DNA of 64,000 nt from Saccharibacillus kuerlensis DSM 22868 (GTDB lineage Bacteria; Bacillota; Bacilli; Paenibacillales; Paenibacillaceae), in the NCBI RefSeq assembly GCF_000378145.1, contig NZ_KB899280.1, positions 124,001 to 188,000 on the forward strand, in the 5' to 3' direction. Position 1 is the stretch's first letter; each line of letters begins with the position of its first letter. The translations under genes were made by a program, and so were the position numbers. Of the stretch, positions 7,677-15,551 are shown one piece after another. The notes below the pieces were generated by a model, which was not told where the DNA came from, searched no databases, and was given only the letters and a program-made list of their open reading frames with translations.

Positions 7677-9023
7677 ATGAACACCGCAACAGCCAAAAAC
7701 AACTCGGGATCGTTCGCCCTGATCGGGGTGCTCGCTTTCGCTATGGTCATTTCCGTCATGAACTCGACCATGTTCAACGTCGCCCTGCCGGTGCTGCGCC
7801 AGGAATTTGAACTTTCCTCATCGCAGGTCAGCTGGGTCGTGACGGCTTATATTATCGTCTATGCAATCGGATCGGTTACTTACGGCAAGCTTGCCGATAA
7901 ATTTGGTCTTAAAAATCTGATTACGTTCGGATTGATTTGTTTTGCCGTCGGATCGCTTGTTGGTATGTTCGCAACCGGATTCGGGATGATTATTGCGGGA
8001 CGTGTTTTTCAATCGATTGGCGCATCGGTCATCCCGGCTTCTTCGATGCTGATCCCAATTCGCTACGTTTCTACCGAACAGCGGGGCAGAGCACTGGGCA
8101 TCACTTCGGCGGGTATGGCGCTCGGCACTGCGATCGGCCCGATTGTTGCCGGATTTCTGCTCGGTTTTGCCAGCTGGCGCTTTCTGTTCGCGATCTCGCT
8201 GCTTGTGCTGATCGCTCTTCCGTTCTTCCGCAGGTATCTGAAGACGGAACCTTCCATTCCTGGTAAAGCGGATCTTCCCGGCGGCGTTCTGCTGGCCGCA
8301 ACGATCGCTCTGCTGCTGCTGTCTATCACGGGACGCAGCTGGGGATATGCCGCAGCGACACTGGCTGCGTTCCTGCTGTTCGTCTGGCGCATTCGCCGAG
8401 CCAATCAGCCATTCGTTGATCCCGGCATTTTCCGGATCGGTAAATACACGATGGGTCTGATCATTGGCTGTATGGTACTGACACTGAATCTGTGCGTGCC
8501 TTACTTGATTCCTCAACTGCTCAGCTCGGTGAACGGACTCAATTCGCTCCAAACGGGCATGGTGATGTTCCCGGGAGCGGTCGTTGCCGCTCTGCTCGGA
8601 CTTGTAGGCGGACGGATTGCCGATGCGAAGGGCAACATCTTTTTGTTCGCCTGGGCTTTTGCTTTGCAGCTGGCTGGCTATATCGTCCTGTTCTCTTATA
8701 TTGGTATGGGATCATGGCCGATTGCCCTGCTGCTGATCGTTGTCAATACGGGATTAACGTTCGCCCAGATTACGCTGGCCAATACGGTATCGCGTACGCT
8801 CAGTGGACCGCAGACCGGAGTCGGCATGGGCATCTACATGATGTCCAGCTTTATTGCCGGAGCTGTCGGCACATCCGTACTTGGTCTGGTATTGGACGGA
8901 CGAAGTGGAGATGGAGGAACGTTCGGCAGCATTTTCGGATTTTTTGCAATCTGGATCGCTGCTGCTGCCGTACTGTACTTCGTTACGTTTGGTCGGAAGG
9001 CTGCAACGAAAGTATGGGCTTAG
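7677..9023 (+). CDS. MFS transporter, DHA2 / Tet(L)-like, in the quercetinase operon
   Basis: A 448-residue major facilitator with 12-14 hydrophobic helices. Motif C is present (GPIVAGFLLGF) and motif A appears as YGKLADKFGLKNLI. Its layout follows the Tet(K)/Tet(L)/DHA2 drug-proton antiporters (NSTMFNVALPVLRQEF at the start, RTLSGPQTGVGMGIYMM late in the chain). It starts nine bases after the dioxygenase stop, with only a weak ribosome site (GGGAAG), which suggests coupled expression. A role in exporting toxic flavonoids or their breakdown products is inferred from the operon; uptake cannot be excluded. Confidence 0.85.
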   Translation: MNTATAKNNSGSFALIGVLAFAMVISVMNSTMFNVALPVLRQEFELSSSQVSWVVTAYIIVYAIGSVTYGKLADKFGLKNLITFGLICFAVGSLVGMFATGFGMIIAGRVFQSIGASVIPASSMLIPIRYVSTEQRGRALGITSAGMALGTAIGPIVAGFLLGFASWRFLFAISLLVLIALPFFRRYLKTEPSIPGKADLPGGVLLAATIALLLLSITGRSWGYAAATLAAFLLFVWRIRRANQPFVDPGIFRIGKYTMGLIIGCMVLTLNLCVPYLIPQLLSSVNGLNSLQTGMVMFPGAVVAALLGLVGGRIADAKGNIFLFAWAFALQLAGYIVLFSYIGMGSWPIALLLIVVNTGLTFAQITLANTVSRTLSGPQTGVGMGIYMMSSFIAGAVGTSVLGLVLDGRSGDGGTFGSIFGFFAIWIAAAAVLYFVTFGRKAATKVWA

Positions 9024-9064
9024 CGGGAAAGAAATAGTTTCAAGCTTTTGAAGTTGATCTTGGT

Positions 9065-9097
9065 AAAAGCGGTTCTCCTATGGGAGAGCCGCTTTTT
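9065..9097 (+). terminator. terminator of the quercetinase-MFS operon
   Basis: AAAAGCGGTTCTCC, loop tat, GGGAGAGCCGCTTTTT; stem perfect with one G-U pair. Confidence 0.9.
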
Positions 9098-9162
9098 GAT
9101 GTGTTTGGAACATTTACCATCGGATTTTCTTTATCGTTCTTCGATACGGAAAAAGGATATTG

Positions 9163-9191
9163 TTGCCGTCTGATAGAGGCGCGGATATACT
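9163..9191 (+). promoter_or_regulatory. sigma-A-type promoter before the second MFS gene
   Basis: TTGCCG at 9163 and TATACT at 9186 are separated by 17 bp. Confidence 0.5.
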
Positions 9192-9308
9192 ATGGAACAT
9201 GCATATACAGCCGGTACAGCCGCAGATCGTTGAAAAAGTGGCAGTTTTCAGAAAAAACACGATCTGCTCAAGCATCTTTCTTAACATGGAAGCGAAAGGA
9301 TGGCAGCT

Positions 9309-10553
9309 ATGGCAACCTGGTTTTTGATCGTTATTTATCTTGCTTTTATCAGCCTTGGACTGCCCGATTCTCTGTTGGGGGCGGCTTGGCCGGTTATGCG
9401 GCCGGATCTCGGCGCTCCGCTGGAAGCGGCGGGTATGCTGGCTATGATTGTTGCGGGAGGCACTATTGTCTCAAGTCTGGCAAGCGGACGCTTGATCGAC
9501 AAACTCGGTACGGGTCCGATCACGCTGATCAGCTGTCTGATGACTGCGGCGGCGCTGCTGGGCTTTTCGTTCGCACCGTCGCTGCTGTGGTTTGCTCTGC
9601 TGGCGATTCCGCTCGGACTTGGGGCGGGAGCAGTCGATGCGGCGCTGAACCATTATGTTGCCACGCATTACGAAGCCCATCATATGAGCTGGCTGCACTG
9701 CTTCTGGGGGGTAGGCGCAACAGGAGGGCCGCTGCTGATTTCTTACTTTATCAAGGAGCACGATTCATGGAGAGCGGGTTATACGGCCGTCGCTATCATC
9801 CAGGTTGCTCTTGTTACCATTCTGCTTGCCACTCTGCCGCTCTGGAAGAAAGTCGCTGCACAGCGCAGCATGCTTCGTGCCTCTTCGAGACCTCATCATT
9901 CGGACGCCTCAGTCAAAGGTTCGAATAAATTCACGGCGAAGACTGATCGCGAAGAAGATATCCGTCCGTCCGCGCAGCCTATGCGGCTGCCCGGCGTCAA
10001 GATGTCGATGCTGGCCTTCCTTTTTTACTGCGGAGTTGAGACCCTGGTCGGACTTTGGGGAGCAAGCTTTCTCGTCGGTGCACGGGGAATTCCAGCAGAA
10101 ACTGCGGCTTGGTGGATCTCGCTCTACTACGGTGGTATTACCATTGGCCGATTGATTACCGGCTTCATTACGTTGAAAGTCAGTAATCGTATTCTTATTC
10201 TGGTGGGTCCATTGATCTCGGCCTTAGGCGCTGTGCTGCTGCTGCTTCCGCTGCCAGGCGCAATTACACTGGCCGGATTCGTATTGATCGGCTTTGGCTT
10301 TGCTCCGGTCTATCCGGGTCTGATTCATGAGACACCAGTACGCTTCGGTCGGGCAAACTCGGCGAAGCTTATCGGCTATCAAATGGCTGTCGCTTATACC
10401 GGGACAACATTCCTTCCGCCGCTGTTCGGACTGCTTGCTTCCCAAGCGGGAATCGGTCTGTTTCCGGTCGTTTCGCTGCTGCTTATCGTCCTGATGCTGC
10501 TCTGCTCGGAATATGTGAACCGGGCGATTAAGAGGAAGTATTTGATCGCTTAA
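9309..10553 (+). CDS. MFS transporter (12-helix, FucP/FHS-like layout)
   Basis: A 414-residue facilitator with two six-helix halves and a hydrophilic central loop at about residues 190-235 rich in serine, lysine and arginine. The segment ALNHYVATHYEAHHMSWLHC in helix 4-5 and WLHCFWGVGATGGPL are typical of a sugar/FHS-like MFS group also found beside carbohydrate genes. The ATG at 9309 fits the GAAAGGA ribosome site better than the ATG at 9300. The gene stands alone between a promoter and a terminator, just before a glycoside hydrolase gene. Sugar or glycoside transport is possible; the sequence does not settle the substrate. Confidence 0.82.
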   Translation: MATWFLIVIYLAFISLGLPDSLLGAAWPVMRPDLGAPLEAAGMLAMIVAGGTIVSSLASGRLIDKLGTGPITLISCLMTAAALLGFSFAPSLLWFALLAIPLGLGAGAVDAALNHYVATHYEAHHMSWLHCFWGVGATGGPLLISYFIKEHDSWRAGYTAVAIIQVALVTILLATLPLWKKVAAQRSMLRASSRPHHSDASVKGSNKFTAKTDREEDIRPSAQPMRLPGVKMSMLAFLFYCGVETLVGLWGASFLVGARGIPAETAAWWISLYYGGITIGRLITGFITLKVSNRILILVGPLISALGAVLLLLPLPGAITLAGFVLIGFGFAPVYPGLIHETPVRFGRANSAKLIGYQMAVAYTGTTFLPPLFGLLASQAGIGLFPVVSLLLIVLMLLCSEYVNRAIKRKYLIA

Positions 10554-10632
10554 GCATGCCGACTCATTGTTTTGACAGTGAGAATGGATGGGTAAAGCCG
10601 GATGATAAGAACAGAACTCAGGATGGACTGCG

Positions 10633-10676
10633 AAAAAGATCGGTTTGCCGGCAGATGCTGGGCTCCGGTCTTTTTT
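10633..10676 (+). terminator. terminator of the second MFS gene
   Basis: AAAAAGATCGG pairs with CCGGTCTTTTTT (one G-U pair), with a 21-base loop that contains a small inner hairpin. Confidence 0.65.
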
Positions 10677-10689
10677 CTCTATCTGACGA

Positions 10690-10718
10690 TTGCCGCGCAT
10701 TTACGAAAACGTTATAGT
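10690..10718 (+). promoter_or_regulatory. sigma-A-type promoter of the GH2 gene
   Basis: TTGCCG at 10690 and TATAGT at 10713 with 17 bp spacing, 30 bp before the GH2 start. The -35 box is identical to that of the preceding MFS promoter. Confidence 0.5.
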
Positions 10719-10747
10719 TGTACGAGAGACTAGAGTAGGAGTGATCA

Positions 10748-13570
10748 ATGTTGTTGAGCAAAATGGATCTGTCCGGCATATGGAAACTGAGTATGGATGC
10801 AGACAAAAAAGGCCGACCGCAAACGTTCGACGATACGATAGAACTGCCTGGAACGACCTCGCATGCGCAAAAAGGGCGGCGAAATGAAGAAAAGCTGGCC
10901 GGTTCGTTAACGGACGCATACAAGTTTGAAGGTTATGCCTGGTTCGAAAAAGAAATCGAGATTTCTGCAGAACTGATAAACCGCACGGTTTTCCTGTATT
11001 TGGAGCGTACACGCGTCACGACGGTCTGGTTGAACGGCGAAGAGCTGGGCAGCCGAAACAGTCTGAATGCACCGCATATTTATGAACTGACAGGCAAACT
11101 GTCTGAGGGTTCCATGACTTTAACGATCCGCGTCGACAATACGGATTATCCGACCAAGGGCGGACACATGACTTCTCCGGATACACAGACGAACTGGAAC
11201 GGCATTACCGGAGCTATAGAACTGCAGTTTTATGGAGAAGCACGTTTGGAACAGCTGAGGACGTATCCGAATGTGCTGGAGCGCAGCGTTCGAATCACAG
11301 CGAAGCTTATAGGTGAGACAGCGACACATCTGCGTATATCAGCAGAGAGCTTCAACGGACAACGTGTGCATAAGCCTGAGACGGCGGAATTTCAATTGAA
11401 GGGTTCCGCAGCTGAGACGGAATCAATCGATATCGTCTACCCGCTTGGTGCAGAAGCTCGTTTGTGGAGCGAATGGACGCCGGAATTGTACTGCCTCAAG
11501 TTGGAGTTGTTGGACGAAAGGGGTCAGGAGATTGATGTGACCGAAAGCGTATTCGGGCTGCGCGAGTTCAAGCCGGCCGGAGACAAATTCGAAATTAACG
11601 GTCATCGGACTTTCCTGCGCGGCAAGCACGATGGCTTGATCTTTCCGCTGACTGGCTATGCGCCGACATCGGTCGAAGAATGGGTACGCGTGTTGAACAT
11701 TTCCAAATCGTACGGTATGAACCATTATCGATTCCATACAGCCTGCCCGCCGGAAGCCGCGTTTGTCGCCGCCGACCTGCTGGGCATTTACATGGAGCCG
11801 GAGCTTCCGTTCTGGGGCACAGTTACGGAGCCGGGAGAAGAGAATCACGACCAGGAGGAACAGGATTATCTGATTCAAGAAGGTTACGAGATTCTCAAAG
11901 CTTTCGGTAATCATCCGTCATTTGTTATGTTCTCACTCGGCAATGAACTGTGGGGCAGTCGTCCGAAGATCAACTCCATTTTGAAAGAATACAAGGAATT
12001 TGACGGACGTCCTCTGTATACTCAGGGTTCGAACAATCATCAATGGGTGCCAGAACTGCTGGAGCACGACGATTTCTTCTGCGGTGTGCGGTTCTCGCGC
12101 GAGCGGCGGTTCCGCGGTTCGTATGCCATGTGCGATGCACCGCAGGGCCATGTACAGGTTGATCCTCCGGGCACGCTGACAGACTACGACGAGGCGATTT
12201 CGCCTTCGCGTCTTCAAGTCGCAGACGGGGGAGAGGGCGGAACGAAGTCGATCCAGATTCAGTACGGCACGGAAATGAAAACGGTCGAAGCGGAAGGCGA
12301 GGGCGGAGATTGGGTGTCGCCGCTTCCGGTTGTCTCGCATGAGATCGGACAGTACGCGACGTATCCGAATTTTGACGAGATTGACAAATACACCGGACCG
12401 CTGAAGGCAGAAAACTTTAAGATCTTCCGAGAGCGACTGGAGAAAAAAGGGCTGGGACATCTGGCGAGCGCCTACTTCGAAAACTCCGGCAGGCTGGCGA
12501 TGGAATGTTACAAGGAAGAGCTGGAAGCGGCGCTGCGTTCGCGCAAACTCGCAGGATTCCAGCTGCTTGATCTGCAGGATTTCAGCGGTCAGGGTACGGC
12601 ATTGGTCGGCGCGCTCGACGCATTTATGGACTCCAAGGGGCTGATTACGGAACAAGATTGGCGTTCGTTCTGCGATGAAGCGGTACTGCTGGCGAGATTT
12701 CCATCCTATAACCTAGCAGGAGGAGATACGTTCCGTGCGGCGATCGAACTGAGCTGGTTCCGACCGGAAGCACCGGGAATGGTAGAAGTGGATTGGACAT
12801 TGTCTTCGGGCGAAAAGACGATCGGCGAAGGGAATATTGCGGCTGAGATCACGGCAAGCGGGGATCTGTTCGAGCTTGGCGGGATCGAGTTGAAGATGCC
12901 GAACATTTCTTCGATGCAGAAGATGGACTTGAAGCTGCGTTTGAGCGGAACGGACGTATATAAAAATTACGAGCTGTGGATCTATCCGGCAGATGTACAG
13001 GTCGATTTCAGCGGTGTACACTTGTTCGAGACATTGACGGACGAAGCGAAGACTATACTTGCGCAAGGCGGCAGAGTCGTGCTGATGCCAAATCTGTCTG
13101 CTCTGCAAAATTCGATCGAAGGAACTTATGCCGCCGATTTCTGGTGCTTCCCGATGTTCCGTTCGATCTCGGAAAGTATGGAACGGAAAATCCCGGTCGG
13201 TACGCACGGGCTTCTGATTCGTAATGAACATCCGGCTCTTCGCGAATTCCCAAGCGAAACGCATTCGACGTATGCTTGGTGGAACGTCGTCATGAATTCG
13301 CGGTCGGTCATTCTTGACGGTACGCCGTCCGAGTGGGAGCCGATTGTGCAGACGATCGACAATTTCGAGCGGAATCATAAGCTTGGGCTGCTGTTTGAAT
13401 GCCGGTCAGGCGGCGGCAGTCTGCTCGTCTGCACGGTAGACGCAGCCAAAGCCGCCGAATCGCCGGATGGTCGGCAGTTCCTGTACAGCGTGCTGAATTA
13501 CGCGCAGTCCGAGGCGTTTAAGCCGTCGTTTGAGATTGGGCTGGACCAATTGGAGACAATGATTCGTTGA
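10748..13570 (+). CDS. glycoside hydrolase family 2 enzyme
   Basis: A 940-residue protein with the GH2 domain order: N-terminal jelly-roll sugar-binding domain (about 1-180), immunoglobulin-like domain (about 185-290), TIM-barrel catalytic domain (about 290-640) and extra C-terminal domains. The acid/base glutamate is E400 in SLGNELWGS; the likely nucleophile is E532 in SHEIGQY. No signal peptide is visible, so it probably acts inside the cell on imported oligosaccharides. Specificity (beta-galactosidase, beta-glucuronidase or another) is not evident; it is more like the sugar-binding-domain GH2 proteins found with pectin or hemicellulose loci than LacZ. It has its own promoter and terminator. 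Confidence 0.85.
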   Translation: MLLSKMDLSGIWKLSMDADKKGRPQTFDDTIELPGTTSHAQKGRRNEEKLAGSLTDAYKFEGYAWFEKEIEISAELINRTVFLYLERTRVTTVWLNGEELGSRNSLNAPHIYELTGKLSEGSMTLTIRVDNTDYPTKGGHMTSPDTQTNWNGITGAIELQFYGEARLEQLRTYPNVLERSVRITAKLIGETATHLRISAESFNGQRVHKPETAEFQLKGSAAETESIDIVYPLGAEARLWSEWTPELYCLKLELLDERGQEIDVTESVFGLREFKPAGDKFEINGHRTFLRGKHDGLIFPLTGYAPTSVEEWVRVLNISKSYGMNHYRFHTACPPEAAFVAADLLGIYMEPELPFWGTVTEPGEENHDQEEQDYLIQEGYEILKAFGNHPSFVMFSLGNELWGSRPKINSILKEYKEFDGRPLYTQGSNNHQWVPELLEHDDFFCGVRFSRERRFRGSYAMCDAPQGHVQVDPPGTLTDYDEAISPSRLQVADGGEGGTKSIQIQYGTEMKTVEAEGEGGDWVSPLPVVSHEIGQYATYPNFDEIDKYTGPLKAENFKIFRERLEKKGLGHLASAYFENSGRLAMECYKEELEAALRSRKLAGFQLLDLQDFSGQGTALVGALDAFMDSKGLITEQDWRSFCDEAVLLARFPSYNLAGGDTFRAAIELSWFRPEAPGMVEVDWTLSSGEKTIGEGNIAAEITASGDLFELGGIELKMPNISSMQKMDLKLRLSGTDVYKNYELWIYPADVQVDFSGVHLFETLTDEAKTILAQGGRVVLMPNLSALQNSIEGTYAADFWCFPMFRSISESMERKIPVGTHGLLIRNEHPALREFPSETHSTYAWWNVVMNSRSVILDGTPSEWEPIVQTIDNFERNHKLGLLFECRSGGGSLLVCTVDAAKAAESPDGRQFLYSVLNYAQSEAFKPSFEIGLDQLETMIR

Positions 13571-13575
13571 AACAT

Positions 13576-13620
13576 AAAAAACTTTCCTTCTCCTGACAGC
13601 AGGGGAAGGAAAGTTTTTTT
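13576..13620 (+). terminator. terminator of the GH2 gene
   Basis: AAAAAACTTTCCTTCTCCT, loop gacagc, AGGGGAAGGAAAGTTTTTTT. Confidence 0.92.
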
Positions 13621-13666
13621 GTTTATGCAGGCTGCGGCTGCGCCTATTCGGTAAGTTGATTCCTTT

Positions 13667-13730
13667 TGAATGACTGAACGACTGAGCAACTGAAAGATTG
13701 AAAGATTGAATGATTGAACGACTGAAAGGT
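13667..13730. repeat. eight-unit tandem repeat of an 8-bp motif (TGAANGAY)
   Basis: Eight contiguous octamers: TGAATGAC, TGAACGAC, TGAGCAAC, TGAAAGAT, TGAAAGAT, TGAATGAT, TGAACGAC, TGAAAGGT. The array stops exactly at base 13730, and the stop codon of the minus-strand DJ-1 gene begins at 13731. The two flanking genes (GH2 and DJ-1) are convergent, so the array lies in a 3' to 3' spacer. Confidence 0.85.
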
Positions 13731-14351
13731 TCAGCGGATAACTTGAGGGGCGTCCGGGTAATAACCATTTTTGAAAAGGTTGTACCATTCGTCTAGTTCG
13801 GCAGCATCCAACATACCCAGCTTAAGGAGGATCAATCGGGCGAATTCCAATGGAGCGGTTCCATTAGCGGTAATCAGCAGTTCATGGCTGACGGACTGCG
13901 CTACGATATAGCGGGATTCACCCTGATACTCGGACGCTTTGCTTTTGAGGTATTCCAGAGAGTTTCCGGTATGGTCGTAGTGATCCAAGACGCCGATCCG
14001 TCCGAGAAAAGTTGTAGCGTCGCAGATGGCTGCAACGGGGATTCCGGATTTTAAGCAGCGCCGAACCAGGTCGGCAGCCTCATCATGATTGTGATCCAGC
14101 CAACTTGTCCCGCCAGGCAGGATAAGCATGGCCAAGTCTGAATTTTCGATATTCGCCGAATCTTCTTCCGCTGCGGAAAGATCGGGCAGCACCTGCATAC
14201 CGCCCATTGATTTCTTGGGCAGGCTGTTCGCCGCAATTGTCCGCACAACGTATCCCGTCTCCGGTTTGTTCAATTCCGCGATTGCATAACTGGCTTCCCA
14301 ATCCGCAAAGCCATCTGTGAGCCATACCCATACTTGCTTGTTTGTTGTCAT
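13731..14351 (-). CDS. DJ-1/PfpI family protein (class I glutamine-amidotransferase-like)
   Basis: A 206-residue protein of the DJ-1/PfpI superfamily. The nucleophile elbow is AAICDATTFLG with C110 as the reactive cysteine, and the glycine-rich segment MLILPGGTSWLD is also conserved. It resembles the YoaZ-like group of Bacillus. The ATG at 14351 follows GGAGGAGG; the longer frame has no ribosome site. Members include glyoxalase/deglycase-like and chaperone-like stress proteins; the activity here is unknown. It lies 99 bp downstream of a WYL regulator on the same strand and is probably its target. Confidence 0.85.
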   Translation of the reverse strand: MTTNKQVWVWLTDGFADWEASYAIAELNKPETGYVVRTIAANSLPKKSMGGMQVLPDLSAAEEDSANIENSDLAMLILPGGTSWLDHNHDEAADLVRRCLKSGIPVAAICDATTFLGRIGVLDHYDHTGNSLEYLKSKASEYQGESRYIVAQSVSHELLITANGTAPLEFARLILLKLGMLDAAELDEWYNLFKNGYYPDAPQVIR

Positions 14352-14450
14352 TTGTGTTCTTCCTCCTCCATCGCTTGGCCGGTCATTGATGCCGTACAAG
14401 GTACAATTTCAGTATAAGAGGGCTTCACTGACAGATTCGGTCAGTCAAGA

Positions 14451-15419
14451 TCAATCATTGTAAAATAGAAGGAGCTTGCTCAATATCTCTTGAAGTTCTT
14501 CTTTGAGAAATGAGGGTTCGACAGCCTTGATCGACGTTCCGTAAGGGAGCAAAAGGTACGGTACATATTTGCGAATGAAATCTTCGTCCATCCGAAAATA
14601 AGCCTGATTTTCCGAAAGTTCGACCAGGCAGGCGGACATCAGCCAATGGCGGCACAAGTCCTCCAGCGCGGAAAAACGGCCTTCGATAACGAGAACAAGG
14701 TCTGTCTGCTCGTTGACTGGCTCGGGCAGCAATTTTTCCAACAGAAACTGACGAGCGGAGAAGCCGGGAGGCCGTATAAAAAGATGCTCGGTGCGTCGAA
14801 TGTCCGAAATTCGGTCCATTCTGAACAGCCGGATATCGCTGCGCCAATGGCAGTAAGCCACTACGTACCATCTGCGGTTCCAATACACCGATCCGTATGG
14901 ATCGATCCTGCGTTCGGATGTCTGCAAAGCGTTAGGCTTGCGATATTGAATATCGAGCGAATATTGATCTGCCGATGAAGTTTCGAACTCCGCGAATGTC
15001 GCTTCCGCAACAGAAGGAGAATGTTCGGTAACCACTTGCGATCCTTGAAGCCGACGATTCAGCAGATCGGATTGTGCTTCATTGGTATATGTTTTAAGTT
15101 TGGACGCTGCTCTCTTCAGGGCCGATACGGCGGGATAACCGGCTTCATATGCCAAATCGGCAGCCTGCAGCAGCGACAACTTGTCTGCCGCGTCCAACAG
15201 AAGCGGGGGCTGGGCGAAGGTGGAGGGGTGCAGCAGCCGATATCCGCCGTGGTGTCCCGAATCCGCCACAATAGGTACTCCGCTGGCACAGAGCGCATCG
15301 ATATAGCGGTAGACGCTCCTGATATTCACTTCAAGCCGCTCTGCAAGCATCTTGGCCGTGATAGGGGTCTCCGAACTCAGTGCCCATAGAATCGCCAACA
15401 TGTTTTCATGTTTGGACAT
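14451..15419 (-). CDS. WYL-domain transcriptional regulator (YafY/DeoR-like)
   Basis: A 322-residue regulator. The N-terminal winged helix-turn-helix is clear (TAKMLAERLEVNIRSVYRYI, residues about 20-45). The WYL domain spans about 130-230 (ERRIDPYGSVYWNRRWYVVA with the YVVAYCHWRSDIRLFRMDRI stretch), and a C-terminal WCX-like extension follows. WYL proteins bind nucleic-acid-like or other small ligands and often sense stress. The ATG at 15419 is set by GGAAGGAG; upstream in-frame ATGs lack such a site. It probably regulates the DJ-1 gene that follows. Confidence 0.88.
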   Translation of the reverse strand: MSKHENMLAILWALSSETPITAKMLAERLEVNIRSVYRYIDALCASGVPIVADSGHHGGYRLLHPSTFAQPPLLLDAADKLSLLQAADLAYEAGYPAVSALKRAASKLKTYTNEAQSDLLNRRLQGSQVVTEHSPSVAEATFAEFETSSADQYSLDIQYRKPNALQTSERRIDPYGSVYWNRRWYVVAYCHWRSDIRLFRMDRISDIRRTEHLFIRPPGFSARQFLLEKLLPEPVNEQTDLVLVIEGRFSALEDLCRHWLMSACLVELSENQAYFRMDEDFIRKYVPYLLLPYGTSIKAVEPSFLKEELQEILSKLLLFYND

Positions 15420-15490
15420 TAGGAGAACTCCTTCCGTTTTATTTCTCTTATTACTTATAGCTGTTTTCCGCGAAAAGGAAAAGCAGTGCA

Positions 15491-15528
15491 AAGACGCCGC
15501 GTCTTCCACTGGAAGAACACGGCGTCCG
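15491..15528 (-). terminator. hairpin after the molybdopterin oxidoreductase gene
   Basis: GACGCCGCGTCTTCCA pairs with TGGAAGAACACGGCGTC with a very short loop. Only three T residues follow on the minus strand, so termination may be weak. Confidence 0.5.
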
Positions 15529-15551
15529 TAAATTCGGGTTTAAATTGATGG

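Noticed and set aside
9080-9928. 282-residue plus-strand frame starting in the terminator
   Set aside because: Begins in the hairpin and overlaps the MFS gene in another frame; cysteine- and glycine-rich nonsense.
13660-13731. Octamer array considered as a CRISPR-like array
   Set aside because: Units are contiguous with no spacers and only 8 bp long; no cas genes nearby.
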